From Klebsiella pneumoniae (lineage in GTDB: Bacteria > Myxococcota_A > UBA796 > GCA-2862545): 50,378 bases of DNA. The notes below the pieces were generated by a model. The model did not search any database, was not told the origin of the DNA, and saw only the letters and a program-made list of their open reading frames with translations. This document shows, in pieces, positions 26,115-35,937 of this stretch (position 1 is its first letter; each line of letters opens with the position of its first letter). Position numbers and translations under genes: made by a program. The stretch is taken from NCBI GenBank assembly GCA_945882675.1, contig CAMCWU010000003.1, positions 1 through 50,378 on the forward strand, read 5' to 3'.

Positions 26115-26936
26115 ATGTGGCTCCTCCTCGCCGCCTGCTCCGAACCCGTCGACAAAGAGCCGTCCATCGCCTGTAACGGCCACGCCGAGCTGTGCGACCG
26201 CCCGTTCGACGAGACCGCCCTCGCCTTCGCGCACAACGCCATGTCGAACGAGGACGACGGCTGGCTGTTCCCGAACCAGCACCACGGCCTGCAGCGCCAG
26301 CTCGACGACGGGATCCGTGGCTTCATGCTCGACACCCACGCCTGGGACGACGAGCACCCCGGCGTGTATCTGTGCCACGGCCTGTGCGAAATCGGCGCCA
26401 TCCCTGCCGAAGAGGCCTTCGGGATCCTCTCGTCCTTCCTGGACTCCCATCCGCATGACACGATCGCGCTGATCATCCAGCCGGGCGTCAGCGCGGAAGA
26501 GACGGAGGCCGCGGTGGCCGCGAGCGGGCTCCTCGATCACGCGCACGTGCAGGATCCGGGCGCTCCCTGGCCGACGATGGGCGAGCTGGGTGGCAGGGCC
26601 GTCATCTTCACGGAGGCCGACGGCGGCGCGTACCCCTGGTATATGGACGCCTACGCCCACTCGTGGGACACGAACTATGCGGCGAAGGAGGTCGCGGACT
26701 TCTCGTGCGACGTGCTCCGCGGGGACCCGGCGAACCCGCTGTACCTGGTCAACCACTTCCTCACGGACCCGCTCCCCCACGAGGACCTGGCCGCCGAAGC
26801 GAACCCGGCGTCCGTCCTGCGTCCGCGCATCGACCAGTGCGAGGCCGAGACGGGCGACTTCGTGAACTGGATCGCGGTCGACTTCTACGACGTCGGGGAC
26901 GTGCTCGCGGTCATCGACGAGCAGAACGGCTTCTGA
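26115..26936 (+). CDS. PI-PLC X-domain-like lipoprotein
   Basis: MWLLLAAC lipobox; ALAFAHNAMSNEDDGW, QLDDGIRGFMLDTHAWDD resemble the PI-PLC TIM-barrel start. Confidence 0.75.
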   Translation: MWLLLAACSEPVDKEPSIACNGHAELCDRPFDETALAFAHNAMSNEDDGWLFPNQHHGLQRQLDDGIRGFMLDTHAWDDEHPGVYLCHGLCEIGAIPAEEAFGILSSFLDSHPHDTIALIIQPGVSAEETEAAVAASGLLDHAHVQDPGAPWPTMGELGGRAVIFTEADGGAYPWYMDAYAHSWDTNYAAKEVADFSCDVLRGDPANPLYLVNHFLTDPLPHEDLAAEANPASVLRPRIDQCEAETGDFVNWIAVDFYDVGDVLAVIDEQNGF

Positions 26937-26940
26937 GCCC

Positions 26941-27585
26941 TCAGTCGACGTCCAGGCCCGGCAACCCGCCCCAGACCTCCCGCTCGATCGGCGCGTCGTC
27001 TACCGGCACGACCATCCGCCCGCCGAGGACCCGCTGCGCCGCCCGCGTCATCGCCAGGCGCCAGGTCGGAAGCTCTTCGAGGCCCTGCCCTTCCAGGCGG
27101 TCGACCTCGATCATCCCCGCCTCCTCGGCCAGCCAGGTGTCGAAGCCCGGCGACCACAGCCGCACCGACGCCGGCTCCGCGATGTCGGCCGCGAGGACCG
27201 GGTACTCGCCGTGGACGTCCGTTGCGCCAAGGTACAGGAACCGCGCGCACGTCTCGCCGTGGCCGGGGAGCAGCGCGCACGGCTCGGGGAGGAGGGACCG
27301 CTGCAGGTCGCGGAACGGATCGCCCGCGCCGTCCCCGAACGCGCGTTCGACCAGCGCAGCGAGCCGTACCGGCGTGTCGCCGAGCGTGTGGAGCCAACCC
27401 TGGTCGTGCTCGAGCCAGCGCGCGAGGCTCGGCGGGATCGGCCGCGTGCCGAGCCACGGGACGACGGGCGCCCGCTCCGCCCCGAGGATGGGCCGAACGT
27501 CCGGGAGGAACGTGTCTCCAGCGCGCCAGGCGCGCAGCACGGCGTCGACGAGGGGGACGCCGCGGAGCGAGGGGCCGATGTGCAT
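26941..27585 (-). CDS. Hypothetical protein (faint SMI1/KNR4-like features)
   Basis: Full-length ORF with coding-like composition; LGATDVHGEYPVLAADIAEPASVRLWSPGFDTWLAEEAG only loosely resembles SUKH proteins. Confidence 0.6.
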   Translation of the reverse strand: MHIGPSLRGVPLVDAVLRAWRAGDTFLPDVRPILGAERAPVVPWLGTRPIPPSLARWLEHDQGWLHTLGDTPVRLAALVERAFGDGAGDPFRDLQRSLLPEPCALLPGHGETCARFLYLGATDVHGEYPVLAADIAEPASVRLWSPGFDTWLAEEAGMIEVDRLEGQGLEELPTWRLAMTRAAQRVLGGRMVVPVDDAPIEREVWGGLPGLDVD

Positions 27586-27597
27586 ACCCCTACTGTA

Positions 27598-28998
27598 TCA
27601 GGGCGCGGCCCCATCCACATAGCCGAGGGCCTCGAGGGCCTCGCGCGTCGCCGCGTCGTCGAGCGGGACGGTCGCGAGCGGGCGCGGATCGGCCGCCCAC
27701 GCCGCGAGCCCGAGGTCGAGCGCGCGCACCTCCGGGCGATCGCGGTCGCTGGTCCAGCGGTCGACCAGCTCAGAAGGATCGGCGTCCGAGCGGTACAGGT
27801 TGCGCTCGTCCGTCGCCGGATCCCACACCAGGCGCAGCGTGGACGTGCGGGCCGACTTGCGCCGCGGCGCGTTGACCCAGCCGGCTGCCGGGTCGTCGTA
27901 CGGCTTGGTGGCCTCGCTGAAGACGACGGTGCGACGAGGCTGATCCGCGCCGCGCAAGGTCGGGGCGAAGCTCGTACCCTCCACGCCGTCAGGGATCGGG
28001 ACACCGACCAGGTCGAGGATCGTCGGCAGCACGTCGATGTTGGAGCCGAGCCGGTCGACCTCGCCCGTGCCCACCCCGGGACCCGCTATGATCAGCGGGA
28101 TCCGCGTCGTCTCGTCGAACACGGTGTAGCCGTGGCCCCAGATCTCGCCGTGCTCGTCGTAGGCCTCGCCGTGGTCGGCGGTGACGGCGAGCAGCGCGCG
28201 GTCGAGGATCCCCCGGCGCTGCAGGCCGCCAAGGAGCCGGCCCACCTGGTGGTCCAGGAACCCGACGCCCGCAGCGTACCGATGCCGAAGCGCCCGCCCC
28301 TCGGCGTCCAGCGCCGGATCCCGCGCCGCCGCGAGCCGCCGCACCGCCCCGATGTGCACGAGCGACCCGGGCTCTCCCGCGGTCGAGGGTGGCAGCGACC
28401 CCAGGCGTTCGAGGTAGCCGGCCGGCGCGCGGTAGGGGGCGTGGGCGTCGTAGAGGTGCACGAACAGCAGGCGGGGCGTCCCGTCCCCCGGATCTTCGGC
28501 GTCCACCCAGCCGAGCGCGTCGTCCACTACGTCGGCGCCCGGGCGCGCCGGGCCCTCCGGCTCCGCCCACACGTCGAACCCCTGGGAGATCCCGGTCTTC
28601 GCCGCGAGCGGCGCGGACGCCGCGAAACCGGCGGTGCGCCACCCGGCCCCTCCCAGGATCTCGGCGAGCGTTCGAGCTTCCCCGGAGACGACGAACCCGT
28701 TCCGCGGCACCCCGTGGGTGTGCGGGTGCGTCCCCGTGAACAGCGACGCGTGGCTCGCCAGCGTGGTCGGGGCAGCCGCGAAGTGCGCGTCGAACCGCGC
28801 CGATCGCGCCGCCAGCGCGTCGAGGTGCGGCGTGGTCGCCCGGCCCCCGTACGCGCCCAGCACGTCCGCGCGGACCGTGTCGAGCGACACCACCACCACC
28901 CACGGCCCAGCCGGGACATCCCGCGTGGCGACCCCCGCCACGGCCAGGAGAGCCACCGCGCCCGCGCCCGCGAGCTGGCGCATCAGAGCGGTGCGCAC
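27598..28998 (-). CDS. Sulfatase-superfamily (alkaline phosphatase fold) hydrolase
   Basis: VVVVSLDTVRADVLGAYGG, TTPHLDALA, TTLASHASLFTGTHPHTHGV, VTADHGEAYDEHG. Confidence 0.92.
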   Translation of the reverse strand: MRTALMRQLAGAGAVALLAVAGVATRDVPAGPWVVVVSLDTVRADVLGAYGGRATTPHLDALAARSARFDAHFAAAPTTLASHASLFTGTHPHTHGVPRNGFVVSGEARTLAEILGGAGWRTAGFAASAPLAAKTGISQGFDVWAEPEGPARPGADVVDDALGWVDAEDPGDGTPRLLFVHLYDAHAPYRAPAGYLERLGSLPPSTAGEPGSLVHIGAVRRLAAARDPALDAEGRALRHRYAAGVGFLDHQVGRLLGGLQRRGILDRALLAVTADHGEAYDEHGEIWGHGYTVFDETTRIPLIIAGPGVGTGEVDRLGSNIDVLPTILDLVGVPIPDGVEGTSFAPTLRGADQPRRTVVFSEATKPYDDPAAGWVNAPRRKSARTSTLRLVWDPATDERNLYRSDADPSELVDRWTSDRDRPEVRALDLGLAAWAADPRPLATVPLDDAATREALEALGYVDGAAP

Positions 28999-29088
28999 GA
29001 GGACCTCCGGACGGAGCTCCTATCCGACCGGCGGGGTTCACGCTGCCGGCCGCGGCCGCCCGCGTTAGCGCAACCCGGGGAGGCGCAG

Positions 29089-29400
29089 GTGACGTCCACC
29101 GCCATCGAGTGGCTGTCGCTCGCGCCGGAGCTCTTCGCCGTGATGGTGGGGATCGGCCTCGCGCTCGCGTGGCGGGAGCACGACCCGCGCGCCGCCGGGC
29201 TGCTCATCGCGGGGCTCGTGATACAATCGGCGGCCCCCCTCGCGACTGCCGCGCTGCAGTCGTTCTGGATGATCGGGTCCCCGACGGGGGTCGGCGCCGT
29301 GCTGTTCGGCCTCCGGCTGGTCGGGGCGGTCGGGACCTTGCTCGGGATCGCGGCCGCGGCTGTCGGGCGTCCCGCCCGCGACCCGGAGGACGAGCCGTGA
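29089..29400 (+). CDS. Small membrane protein (103 aa)
   Basis: GTG start after GGGGAGGCGCAG; hydrophobic segments; stop overlaps next start (GTGA). Confidence 0.55.
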   Translation: MTSTAIEWLSLAPELFAVMVGIGLALAWREHDPRAAGLLIAGLVIQSAAPLATAALQSFWMIGSPTGVGAVLFGLRLVGAVGTLLGIAAAAVGRPARDPEDEP

Positions 29401-29723
29401 TCTCCATGCTCCTTTCGATCGTGGGCGCGCTGCTCCCGTCCCTCGTGGCGAGCGCGGTCGCCGTCCTCACGGGGCTCTGGGTGCTGTCTCGCGGGTACCG
29501 CGGGCCGGGCATCGCGCTCGTACTGTGGGCGGTGATCCAGGCGTGCACCTCGTTCGCGATGCTGCTGCTGGTGTTCCTCGGATACCGGATTCCCGGGGGC
29601 TCCGCCCTGGCCATCCAGGCCGTCGCGGCGATCGCGCACGGCCTCTCGTCCACGCTGCTGGTGGCGCTCCTCGTGTACGCCGCGCTCGGCGACCGGATCA
29701 GTCCCAGCGAACGCCGTTCTTGA
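29397..29723 (+). CDS. Small membrane protein (108 aa)
   Basis: GTG start overlapping the preceding stop; three to four hydrophobic segments. Confidence 0.6.
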   Translation: MISMLLSIVGALLPSLVASAVAVLTGLWVLSRGYRGPGIALVLWAVIQACTSFAMLLLVFLGYRIPGGSALAIQAVAAIAHGLSSTLLVALLVYAALGDRISPSERRS

Positions 29724-32700
29724 GCACGAACGCGATGTCGGTGCTCTCGTGGATGTCGCGCAGCGGATCGCCGTCGAGCACCACGAGATCCGCGAGCTTC
29801 CCGGGCTCGATCGAGCCGATCAGCGCGTCCAGGCCCAGATAGCGGGCGCCGTCGAGCGTGCCCGCGCGCAGCGCTTCGTGCGGGGTCATCCCCCCCGGCC
29901 CGCCGAGCCCCCAGAGCTCCCAGTGCACGCCGATCCCCTGGATCTGGCCGTGCGCCCCGAGCGTCACCGGCACGCCGAGCTCCTGGAGCGCCGCGGCGTC
30001 ACGTGCGACCACCTCGTGCCGCCAGTCGCCGTCCTGCGCGACGAGCGGGCGCCGCCACGCCTGCGCGTCGAGCTCGCGCCGCGGGAAATGCCGGAGCAAC
30101 CTTGCGTCGTTGATGGGCGTGCGATGCTGGTAGAACCAGTTCTCGCCCATGATCCCGCCATAGGACACGACCAGCGTGGGCGTGTAGAAGGTGCCGGCGG
30201 TCGCGGACGTGTGACTTCCGGCCCAGAACTGGCGGACATCCGCATGGATCGGCGCGGTCGGCAGCGCGTGCTCGACCGCCTGGTACCCGTCTGCCACCAT
30301 GCCGAGATCCTGCCACATGTCGCCGCCGCCCTCGGGGACGCACACGATGCCGAGCTCGTTGCACGCCTGGATGTACCACTGGCGCCGCGCGCGCTGGCTC
30401 TGCTGGTAGACCTTCACGGAGATGGCGCCGTAGCTCGCCATCCGGCGGACAGCGTCGAGTGCGTCGTCGCGGGTCGGCGTGTCCGTGGCGTCGTTCCCCG
30501 CCGCGCCGTACAGGATGTACCCGGTCGAGTACACGCGGGGACCGGCCATCAACCCCGCTTCCACGCGCTCGGCCTGCGTGAACACCTCGTCCGTCGACGC
30601 GGATGGGTCGTGGAGCGTGGTGACGCCGAAGTCCAGGTTCGACTGGTACTGCCACGGCTGCTCCGGGAGCACGTCGCCCGAGTCGTAGTGCAGGTGGGCG
30701 TGGACGTCCACGAAGCCCGGGATCACGGTCTTCCCGGTGCAGTCGATCACCTGCGCGCCGGCCGGGACCGGGCCTCCCACGCTGGTGATCCGGTCCCCCT
30801 CGATCACGATGGTCGTGTCGGTGAGGATCTCGTCGCCCTTCATCGTGACCGCGCGGACGTGCGTGAGCGCTATCGTCCCCGTCGGCTTCGCCCGCGGGAG
30901 CGAGATGTCGATGGGAGCGCGCGTCAGACCCGGCGGATCGGCCCGCGGATCCGGCTCGGCGTCGGGGTCCACGGCGAGCAGGCCCGCCACCGGCACCCGC
31001 GCGAGCTGGCCGGCCTCCACCCAGGTGATCTCCTTCGAGTCCGGCGTCCAACCAATCCAATCGCCGACCACGTGTGTGAGCCGGCGCGTCGGGAGCTGGC
31101 CGTCCGGGATGCGCGCGGGCGACGCGAACGGCGGCATGGCCGTGAGCCAGAGCTGGTGGGACCGCTTGTAGGCGACCCAGCGGAAGTCCGGCGAGATCGA
31201 CACCTCCTGGCTGCCCGGGAGCAGCAGGTGGTCGCGCGGGTCCGTGCCGTCGAGCTGGACGCTACGGAGCACCGTATCCCCCGGCATCCTCTGGTCGTCG
31301 CCGGCGCGCTCCTCCGCCCACCACACGCGGTCCCCGTGCAGGTGCAGGTGCGGCGCGCGGGTCGCCGAGCCCGGGTTCGGGATGGTCGTGACCACCGGGT
31401 CGAGCGCCCAGCGGTCGCCCTTCCCGCGGGTGAGCGTCACCACGTCGAAGGCGGCGACGGCCGCCAGCTCCACGGCGACGGTCCCGCCCACGCCCCGCAG
31501 CGCCACGATCCGGTCCCCGTCCTCGGACCAGGCGGGGTTCACGAGCTGGCCCTCCACCGGCAGCGTCGCTGTGCGCTTCCCGGCGGTGATCTTCAGCGAT
31601 CCCCCGGTCTCGTCGTCCCAGGACGTCCACGCGAGCTCTTTGCCGTCGGGCGACCACGCCGGCGCATAGCCCGTGCCGTCCCCGACCCGGCTCACGGCAC
31701 CCCAGGCGTCCCGCACATAGAGCTGGCCGAACGCCGAGACCGCCAGCCGCCCGTCCGCCGCCACCGTCGGCCACCGTAGGACGCGGGCCTGCACCGTGTC
31801 CGGGATCGCGGGCTTCGGACGAGGCACGTCGTGGAGCGTCCACTCGCCCCGCACCCGGAACGGGATCTCCGTCCGCGCGCCGTCCAGGCCGAGCCGCCAC
31901 AGCTTCCCCTGCGCCCACAGCACCACGTCGCCGTCGTCGGTCCAGTCCATCCGCGGATACGTGCCGTGCAGCGCGAAGCCCTCGAGCTCGTCCGGCGAGA
32001 GCCAATCGGCGAGCACCCGGCGCTTCCCGGTGACGAGATCCATGGCTTCGAGAAGGGTCTTCAGGCGATCGCGGGACACGAGGAGCAGGGTGCGACCATC
32101 CGGCGCGACCATCGGGTGGGACGCCGACCCGGGACCCCACGCCACCGTGGAGATCAGCCCGGTACGCCGATCGTACCGCTCCACATCCCACAGTCCGGCC
32201 ACGGGATCGTGGTTGTACTCGAACCGCCCATGGCGGCTGCTGAAGTAGACGTACCGCGGATCCGTCGCGTCGATCTCGCCGGCGTGCGGCCGCTCGTCCT
32301 TCGAAGTCAGGGGGATGCCCGCGCCACCATCGAGGTGGTACGCCCAGATCTCCGTCACCCCGATCGACCGCGTGTCGACCGTGCGCCGTCGCCCGAACAG
32401 GTAGGGGCCCGTCGGGTCCCACGCCGGGTCGGTGATCCGCGCCACCTCCTCGTGCGTGACCTGCTTCGCCCCCGTGCCGTCGGCGTTCATCACCCAGATC
32501 TGCTCGTTGCCGCCCTTGTCAGAGACGTACGCCAGCTTCGAGCCGTCCGGCGAGAACGCGGGCTCCGTGTCCCAGGCCGCGCCGCTCGTGAGCCGGGTCG
32601 CGTCGCCGCCGGAGAGCGGCACGGACCACAGGTCCCCCAGAACGTCGAAGACCACCCGATCGCCCCGTACGGTGACGGAGGACCAGGTGGCTTCGGTGAC

Positions 32701-32805
32701 GTCCACCCCGACCGCGTGGGTCGGGCCGTGTGCCGCGTCGACATCCCATTTCTCGGATTCGTCGGCTTCTTTCGCGAGTGCAATCACGCAGCAGAGAGCG
32801 AGCAT
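29698..32805 (-). CDS. Amidohydrolase with N-terminal TolB-like/PD40 beta-propeller
   Basis: FSPDGSKLAYVSDKGGNEQIWVMNADG and similar repeats; VIDCTGKTVIPGFVDVHAHLHYDSG and GSIEPGKLADLVVLDGDPL. Confidence 0.95.
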   Translation of the reverse strand: MLALCCVIALAKEADESEKWDVDAAHGPTHAVGVDVTEATWSSVTVRGDRVVFDVLGDLWSVPLSGGDATRLTSGAAWDTEPAFSPDGSKLAYVSDKGGNEQIWVMNADGTGAKQVTHEEVARITDPAWDPTGPYLFGRRRTVDTRSIGVTEIWAYHLDGGAGIPLTSKDERPHAGEIDATDPRYVYFSSRHGRFEYNHDPVAGLWDVERYDRRTGLISTVAWGPGSASHPMVAPDGRTLLLVSRDRLKTLLEAMDLVTGKRRVLADWLSPDELEGFALHGTYPRMDWTDDGDVVLWAQGKLWRLGLDGARTEIPFRVRGEWTLHDVPRPKPAIPDTVQARVLRWPTVAADGRLAVSAFGQLYVRDAWGAVSRVGDGTGYAPAWSPDGKELAWTSWDDETGGSLKITAGKRTATLPVEGQLVNPAWSEDGDRIVALRGVGGTVAVELAAVAAFDVVTLTRGKGDRWALDPVVTTIPNPGSATRAPHLHLHGDRVWWAEERAGDDQRMPGDTVLRSVQLDGTDPRDHLLLPGSQEVSISPDFRWVAYKRSHQLWLTAMPPFASPARIPDGQLPTRRLTHVVGDWIGWTPDSKEITWVEAGQLARVPVAGLLAVDPDAEPDPRADPPGLTRAPIDISLPRAKPTGTIALTHVRAVTMKGDEILTDTTIVIEGDRITSVGGPVPAGAQVIDCTGKTVIPGFVDVHAHLHYDSGDVLPEQPWQYQSNLDFGVTTLHDPSASTDEVFTQAERVEAGLMAGPRVYSTGYILYGAAGNDATDTPTRDDALDAVRRMASYGAISVKVYQQSQRARRQWYIQACNELGIVCVPEGGGDMWQDLGMVADGYQAVEHALPTAPIHADVRQFWAGSHTSATAGTFYTPTLVVSYGGIMGENWFYQHRTPINDARLLRHFPRRELDAQAWRRPLVAQDGDWRHEVVARDAAALQELGVPVTLGAHGQIQGIGVHWELWGLGGPGGMTPHEALRAGTLDGARYLGLDALIGSIEPGKLADLVVLDGDPLRDIHESTDIAFVLKNGVRWD

Positions 32806-32836
32806 CGGGTCTCCCGGACCCGCCCTCTAACGCGAA

Positions 32837-34234
32837 CTACAGGTCGTGGACGTTCCGCGGGTGGTCGTCGCCGGCCCACGGGTCGCCGAGGAACGGGAAG
32901 ACGTCGAGGTAGGTCAGCCCGGTCGAGTCGACGCCGTCCGAGAGGGTCGCGCCGTTGATGAGCAGGCCCACCACGACCGACAGGCCGATGTCCATGACGT
33001 CGTCGCCGGGCAGGCGGCCGTTCGGGAAGCCGCTGGCGGGGTTCGTCAGGTCGAGGCGCAGGGCCTCGAACGCGGCGAACGACTTGGTCGGGTCGCTCGG
33101 GATCGGGCCGCCGAGCACGAAGCCCGGGAACTCGGTGCCGAAGGCCGGGCTGCCGGTGAGGAAGACCTGCACCAGGTCCTCACGGCAGCCGAGGCCGAAC
33201 CCTGCGCTGTAGCAACCCGGGTCCGGCACGCCGAGCACGGCGTTGAGGTACACCATCAGGATGGGGTCGAGGACGTAGCTGGCGAACTGGATGTCGTCCA
33301 CCGGCTTGGACGCGTTGAAGCGGTCCTTGTCCGCGATCGGGATGACGACTTCGTTGACGAGCGGCATGCCGAGGCGCGAGACCTGGACCCACTTGCCGGA
33401 GTGGATGTCGAGATCCTCACCCTCTTCGCTGCGCGTGAGGTTCTTCTGGCGGCTCACGGTCGCCCAGGCGGCGATGACCGCGTTGTCCGCGTCCGGATCC
33501 ATGCCATCGCTCGTCAGGAGCGAGGAGTCGACCTCGATCGCGATCGTGCTGACGTTGTGGCCGAGCAGGGTGTTGTGGTTCGCGCCGGGGTCGTTACCCG
33601 CGAGGTTCAGCAGGTCGAACGTGCGGGCGAGGTCGATGTAGAAGGGGTCCTGGCGGGGGCCGGCGAACGCCTTGAAGTCGCGGCCGCTCTTGCTGAAGAG
33701 CTTGATGTGGTCGACCGTGATCTGGCCGCCCGTCGGGTCGTACGGGTCGTAGCCCAGGCCCGGGTCGCTCTGCGTGCCGGGGTTCGCGGGCGCGGCGAGG
33801 CCGGCGTCCGTGGTGCCCTCGAGCAGCTTGAAGCGCTTGCCGGTGACGAGGTCGATCCGGGTCACGGCATAGGTCTGGATGATGTTCAGGTTCGACATCA
33901 CCGAGATGTCACCGACATTGTACAGGAAATCGCCCGGAAGCTGGTACTCCGTGCGGAACTCGAAGCGCATGACGACGTCGGCGACACCGTCGCCCTCGTT
34001 GTCGATATTGAAGTCGTAGGCCGCATCTTCGTCGAAGGTGTTGTAGTTCGGCCCGCCACCCGGGTTCGACTCGGGGTTCACGTTCATGATGAAGACGGTC
34101 TTCGTCGAGTCCTCGGGGGACACGAAAGCGTAGAAGTCCGTGAGGTCGGCCGACGGGTCCTGGGACATGGCCGGGGCCTCGCGATGCGACGACGCATTCG
34201 CCACGAGGCTGGAAAGGACGAGAGCGCTGAGCAT
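32837..34234 (-). CDS. DUF4331-type secreted protein
   Basis: SSHREAPAMSQDPSADLTDFYAFVSPED...VFIMNVNPESNPGGGPNY is the DUF4331 N-terminal signature. Confidence 0.9.
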   Translation of the reverse strand: MLSALVLSSLVANASSHREAPAMSQDPSADLTDFYAFVSPEDSTKTVFIMNVNPESNPGGGPNYNTFDEDAAYDFNIDNEGDGVADVVMRFEFRTEYQLPGDFLYNVGDISVMSNLNIIQTYAVTRIDLVTGKRFKLLEGTTDAGLAAPANPGTQSDPGLGYDPYDPTGGQITVDHIKLFSKSGRDFKAFAGPRQDPFYIDLARTFDLLNLAGNDPGANHNTLLGHNVSTIAIEVDSSLLTSDGMDPDADNAVIAAWATVSRQKNLTRSEEGEDLDIHSGKWVQVSRLGMPLVNEVVIPIADKDRFNASKPVDDIQFASYVLDPILMVYLNAVLGVPDPGCYSAGFGLGCREDLVQVFLTGSPAFGTEFPGFVLGGPIPSDPTKSFAAFEALRLDLTNPASGFPNGRLPGDDVMDIGLSVVVGLLINGATLSDGVDSTGLTYLDVFPFLGDPWAGDDHPRNVHDL

Positions 34235-34294
34235 GTTTTCCTCCGCAGAAGGGTGCGACACCGGGGCCGCACATCTCCTTCGCGGGCCACGCCG

Positions 34295-34326
34295 AATCGG
34301 ATCACCGATTGCATTGATTATTGTGC
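34295..34326 (-). promoter_or_regulatory. AT-rich putative promoter region with AATCGG-ATCA-CCGATT inverted repeat
   Basis: Perfect 6-bp arms at 34295-34310 beside GCATTGATTATTGTGCA, a rare AT-rich island about 60 bp upstream of the DUF4331 start. Confidence 0.4.
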
Positions 34327-34337
34327 ACAGGGGACGG

Positions 34338-34922
34338 TCAGGCCGGGTCGTCTTTGCCCCGGTACCACGCGGTTAGAGCGCGCCTGCGGCGGATAGCCGG
34401 GAGGACCTCGTGGCGTACCGCCTGGGACAGGAACACCACGGCACGATCGAGGATCGGCGCGATCTCGACGACCCCGCCGGGCTCCCAGGCACGCAGGGCG
34501 CCCCCATCTTCCAGGTTCCAGTTCGGATTTCCGTACCAGATCGCGGTCAGGCGACGGGTGGAGCGGCCGTGGAACGCGTCGACGTGGGGCGCGTAGCCGC
34601 CGCCCGGCTCGTAGCACGCGACCTGCAGCTCGTACCGCCCGAGCCCGAGCCAGGCGGCCTCATTCGCCGTCTCTCGCAGGGCGTCGAGCCACGCCAGGAG
34701 CGGGTGCAGCGCCGGCGCGGCGTCGACCGGGTCGAGCCAGGCGATCCGGTCGGTGCGGACGACGTCGCCGGTCCTGCCCCGGATCCGGCCGGGCCCGCTA
34801 GCGGCGTCCATGGCTTCGAGCGCCGCGGCGGCCGGCGCGGCGTGCGGACCGAGCACCCCGTCGTGCACGAGCACGCGCCCCTCCCCGAGCGCGGCGACGT
34901 CGGCATCCGACCAGGCGATCAC
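34338..34922 (-). CDS. 2OG-Fe(II) oxygenase (prolyl 4-hydroxylase-like)
   Basis: YEPGGGYAPHVDAFHG (HxD), LTAIWYGN, LDRAVVFLSQAVRHEVLPAIRRRRALTAWYRG. Confidence 0.88.
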   Translation of the reverse strand: MIAWSDADVAALGEGRVLVHDGVLGPHAAPAAAALEAMDAASGPGRIRGRTGDVVRTDRIAWLDPVDAAPALHPLLAWLDALRETANEAAWLGLGRYELQVACYEPGGGYAPHVDAFHGRSTRRLTAIWYGNPNWNLEDGGALRAWEPGGVVEIAPILDRAVVFLSQAVRHEVLPAIRRRRALTAWYRGKDDPA

Positions 34923-35926
34923 CGGCGGACGAGCCCCAATGCTCGCCGACCCGCCTCCGTCATCTCCCAATGCTCCAGGTGGCCGAGCTCCGCGACGCGC
35001 CGGACCATCGCCAGCCGCTGTTCGAGCTCCGCGGCCGAGATCGCGCCGTCTGCCCACGCGAGCAGCTCGTCGGGGTGCGGCACCTGACCCGGCCCATGCT
35101 CCGCGCGCGCCCCCGCCCGGTCTCCCGCCAGGCGCGACCACCCGTCCGCGCCGAGGAGATCCTTCACCGCCAGGATCCGCGCTGCGTCCGGGCCGACCGG
35201 AATCCGGAGGAACGGCGCGGGATCGGCTAGCGAACCGATGATCGCGGCGACCACGAGCGCCGGATCCTGCGGCGGCTCGAGCACCGACAGCTTGCGCTCG
35301 TCCCACGCGGGGTGCAGGTGCGCGTACGGCGAGCTCGGGTCCCGCGGCCGGCTCTCGCGCGCCGCGCGGGCGAGGAACCCCGTGTCGAATGACCCGGGCT
35401 GGACCAGGCGGAGCCGGATCCCGAACGTCGCGGTCTCCTGGTGCAGCGCCTCGGTCAGGGCCTCGATCGCGTGCTTGGAGGCTGCGTAGAACCCGGACTC
35501 CGTGAATACGGTGCGCCCGGCGACGCTCGAGAGCTGCACGATGGTCCCGCGGCTCGCCCGCAGCGACGGGAGCAGCGCCTGGGTCACGCGGGCCGGCCCG
35601 AGGACGTTGACGTCCAACATGTCGCGGACGGCCTCCAGGTCGGCCTCCTCCTGGCTGCCGAAAACGGCGTATCCCCCGTTGTTCACGAGGACGTCGACCG
35701 GCGCCCACGCGATCGCCTCCGCCGCGGCGTCCCGGACCTCTCCGGCGTCCCGCACATCCAGCGGCAGCACCAGGAGCTGGCTCCGATCCCGCGGATCCAG
35801 CCGTTCGACCCACCCTCCCTCCAGGCTCGGGGACGTAGCGACGACCCGGTGGCCGCAGTGGAGCAGCGTGCGCGCCAGGAGGAAACCGAACCCGCTGCTG
35901 CAGCCCGTCACGAACGCGGTGTACAC
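34919..35926 (-). CDS. SDR-family NAD(P)-dependent oxidoreductase with C-terminal extension
   Basis: VTGCSSGFG, DVLVNNGGYAVFG, YAASKHAIEALTEAL; GTG start overlaps nothing upstream; stop overlaps the 2OG oxygenase start. Confidence 0.93.
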   Translation of the reverse strand: MYTAFVTGCSSGFGFLLARTLLHCGHRVVATSPSLEGGWVERLDPRDRSQLLVLPLDVRDAGEVRDAAAEAIAWAPVDVLVNNGGYAVFGSQEEADLEAVRDMLDVNVLGPARVTQALLPSLRASRGTIVQLSSVAGRTVFTESGFYAASKHAIEALTEALHQETATFGIRLRLVQPGSFDTGFLARAARESRPRDPSSPYAHLHPAWDERKLSVLEPPQDPALVVAAIIGSLADPAPFLRIPVGPDAARILAVKDLLGADGWSRLAGDRAGARAEHGPGQVPHPDELLAWADGAISAAELEQRLAMVRRVAELGHLEHWEMTEAGRRALGLVRR

Positions 35927-35937
35927 CGGCTCTCCCC

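Noticed and set aside
27211-29088. 5' part of the 729-aa plus-strand ORF
   Set aside because: Antisense to the sulfatase-like gene; only the small membrane protein from GTG 29089 looks real.
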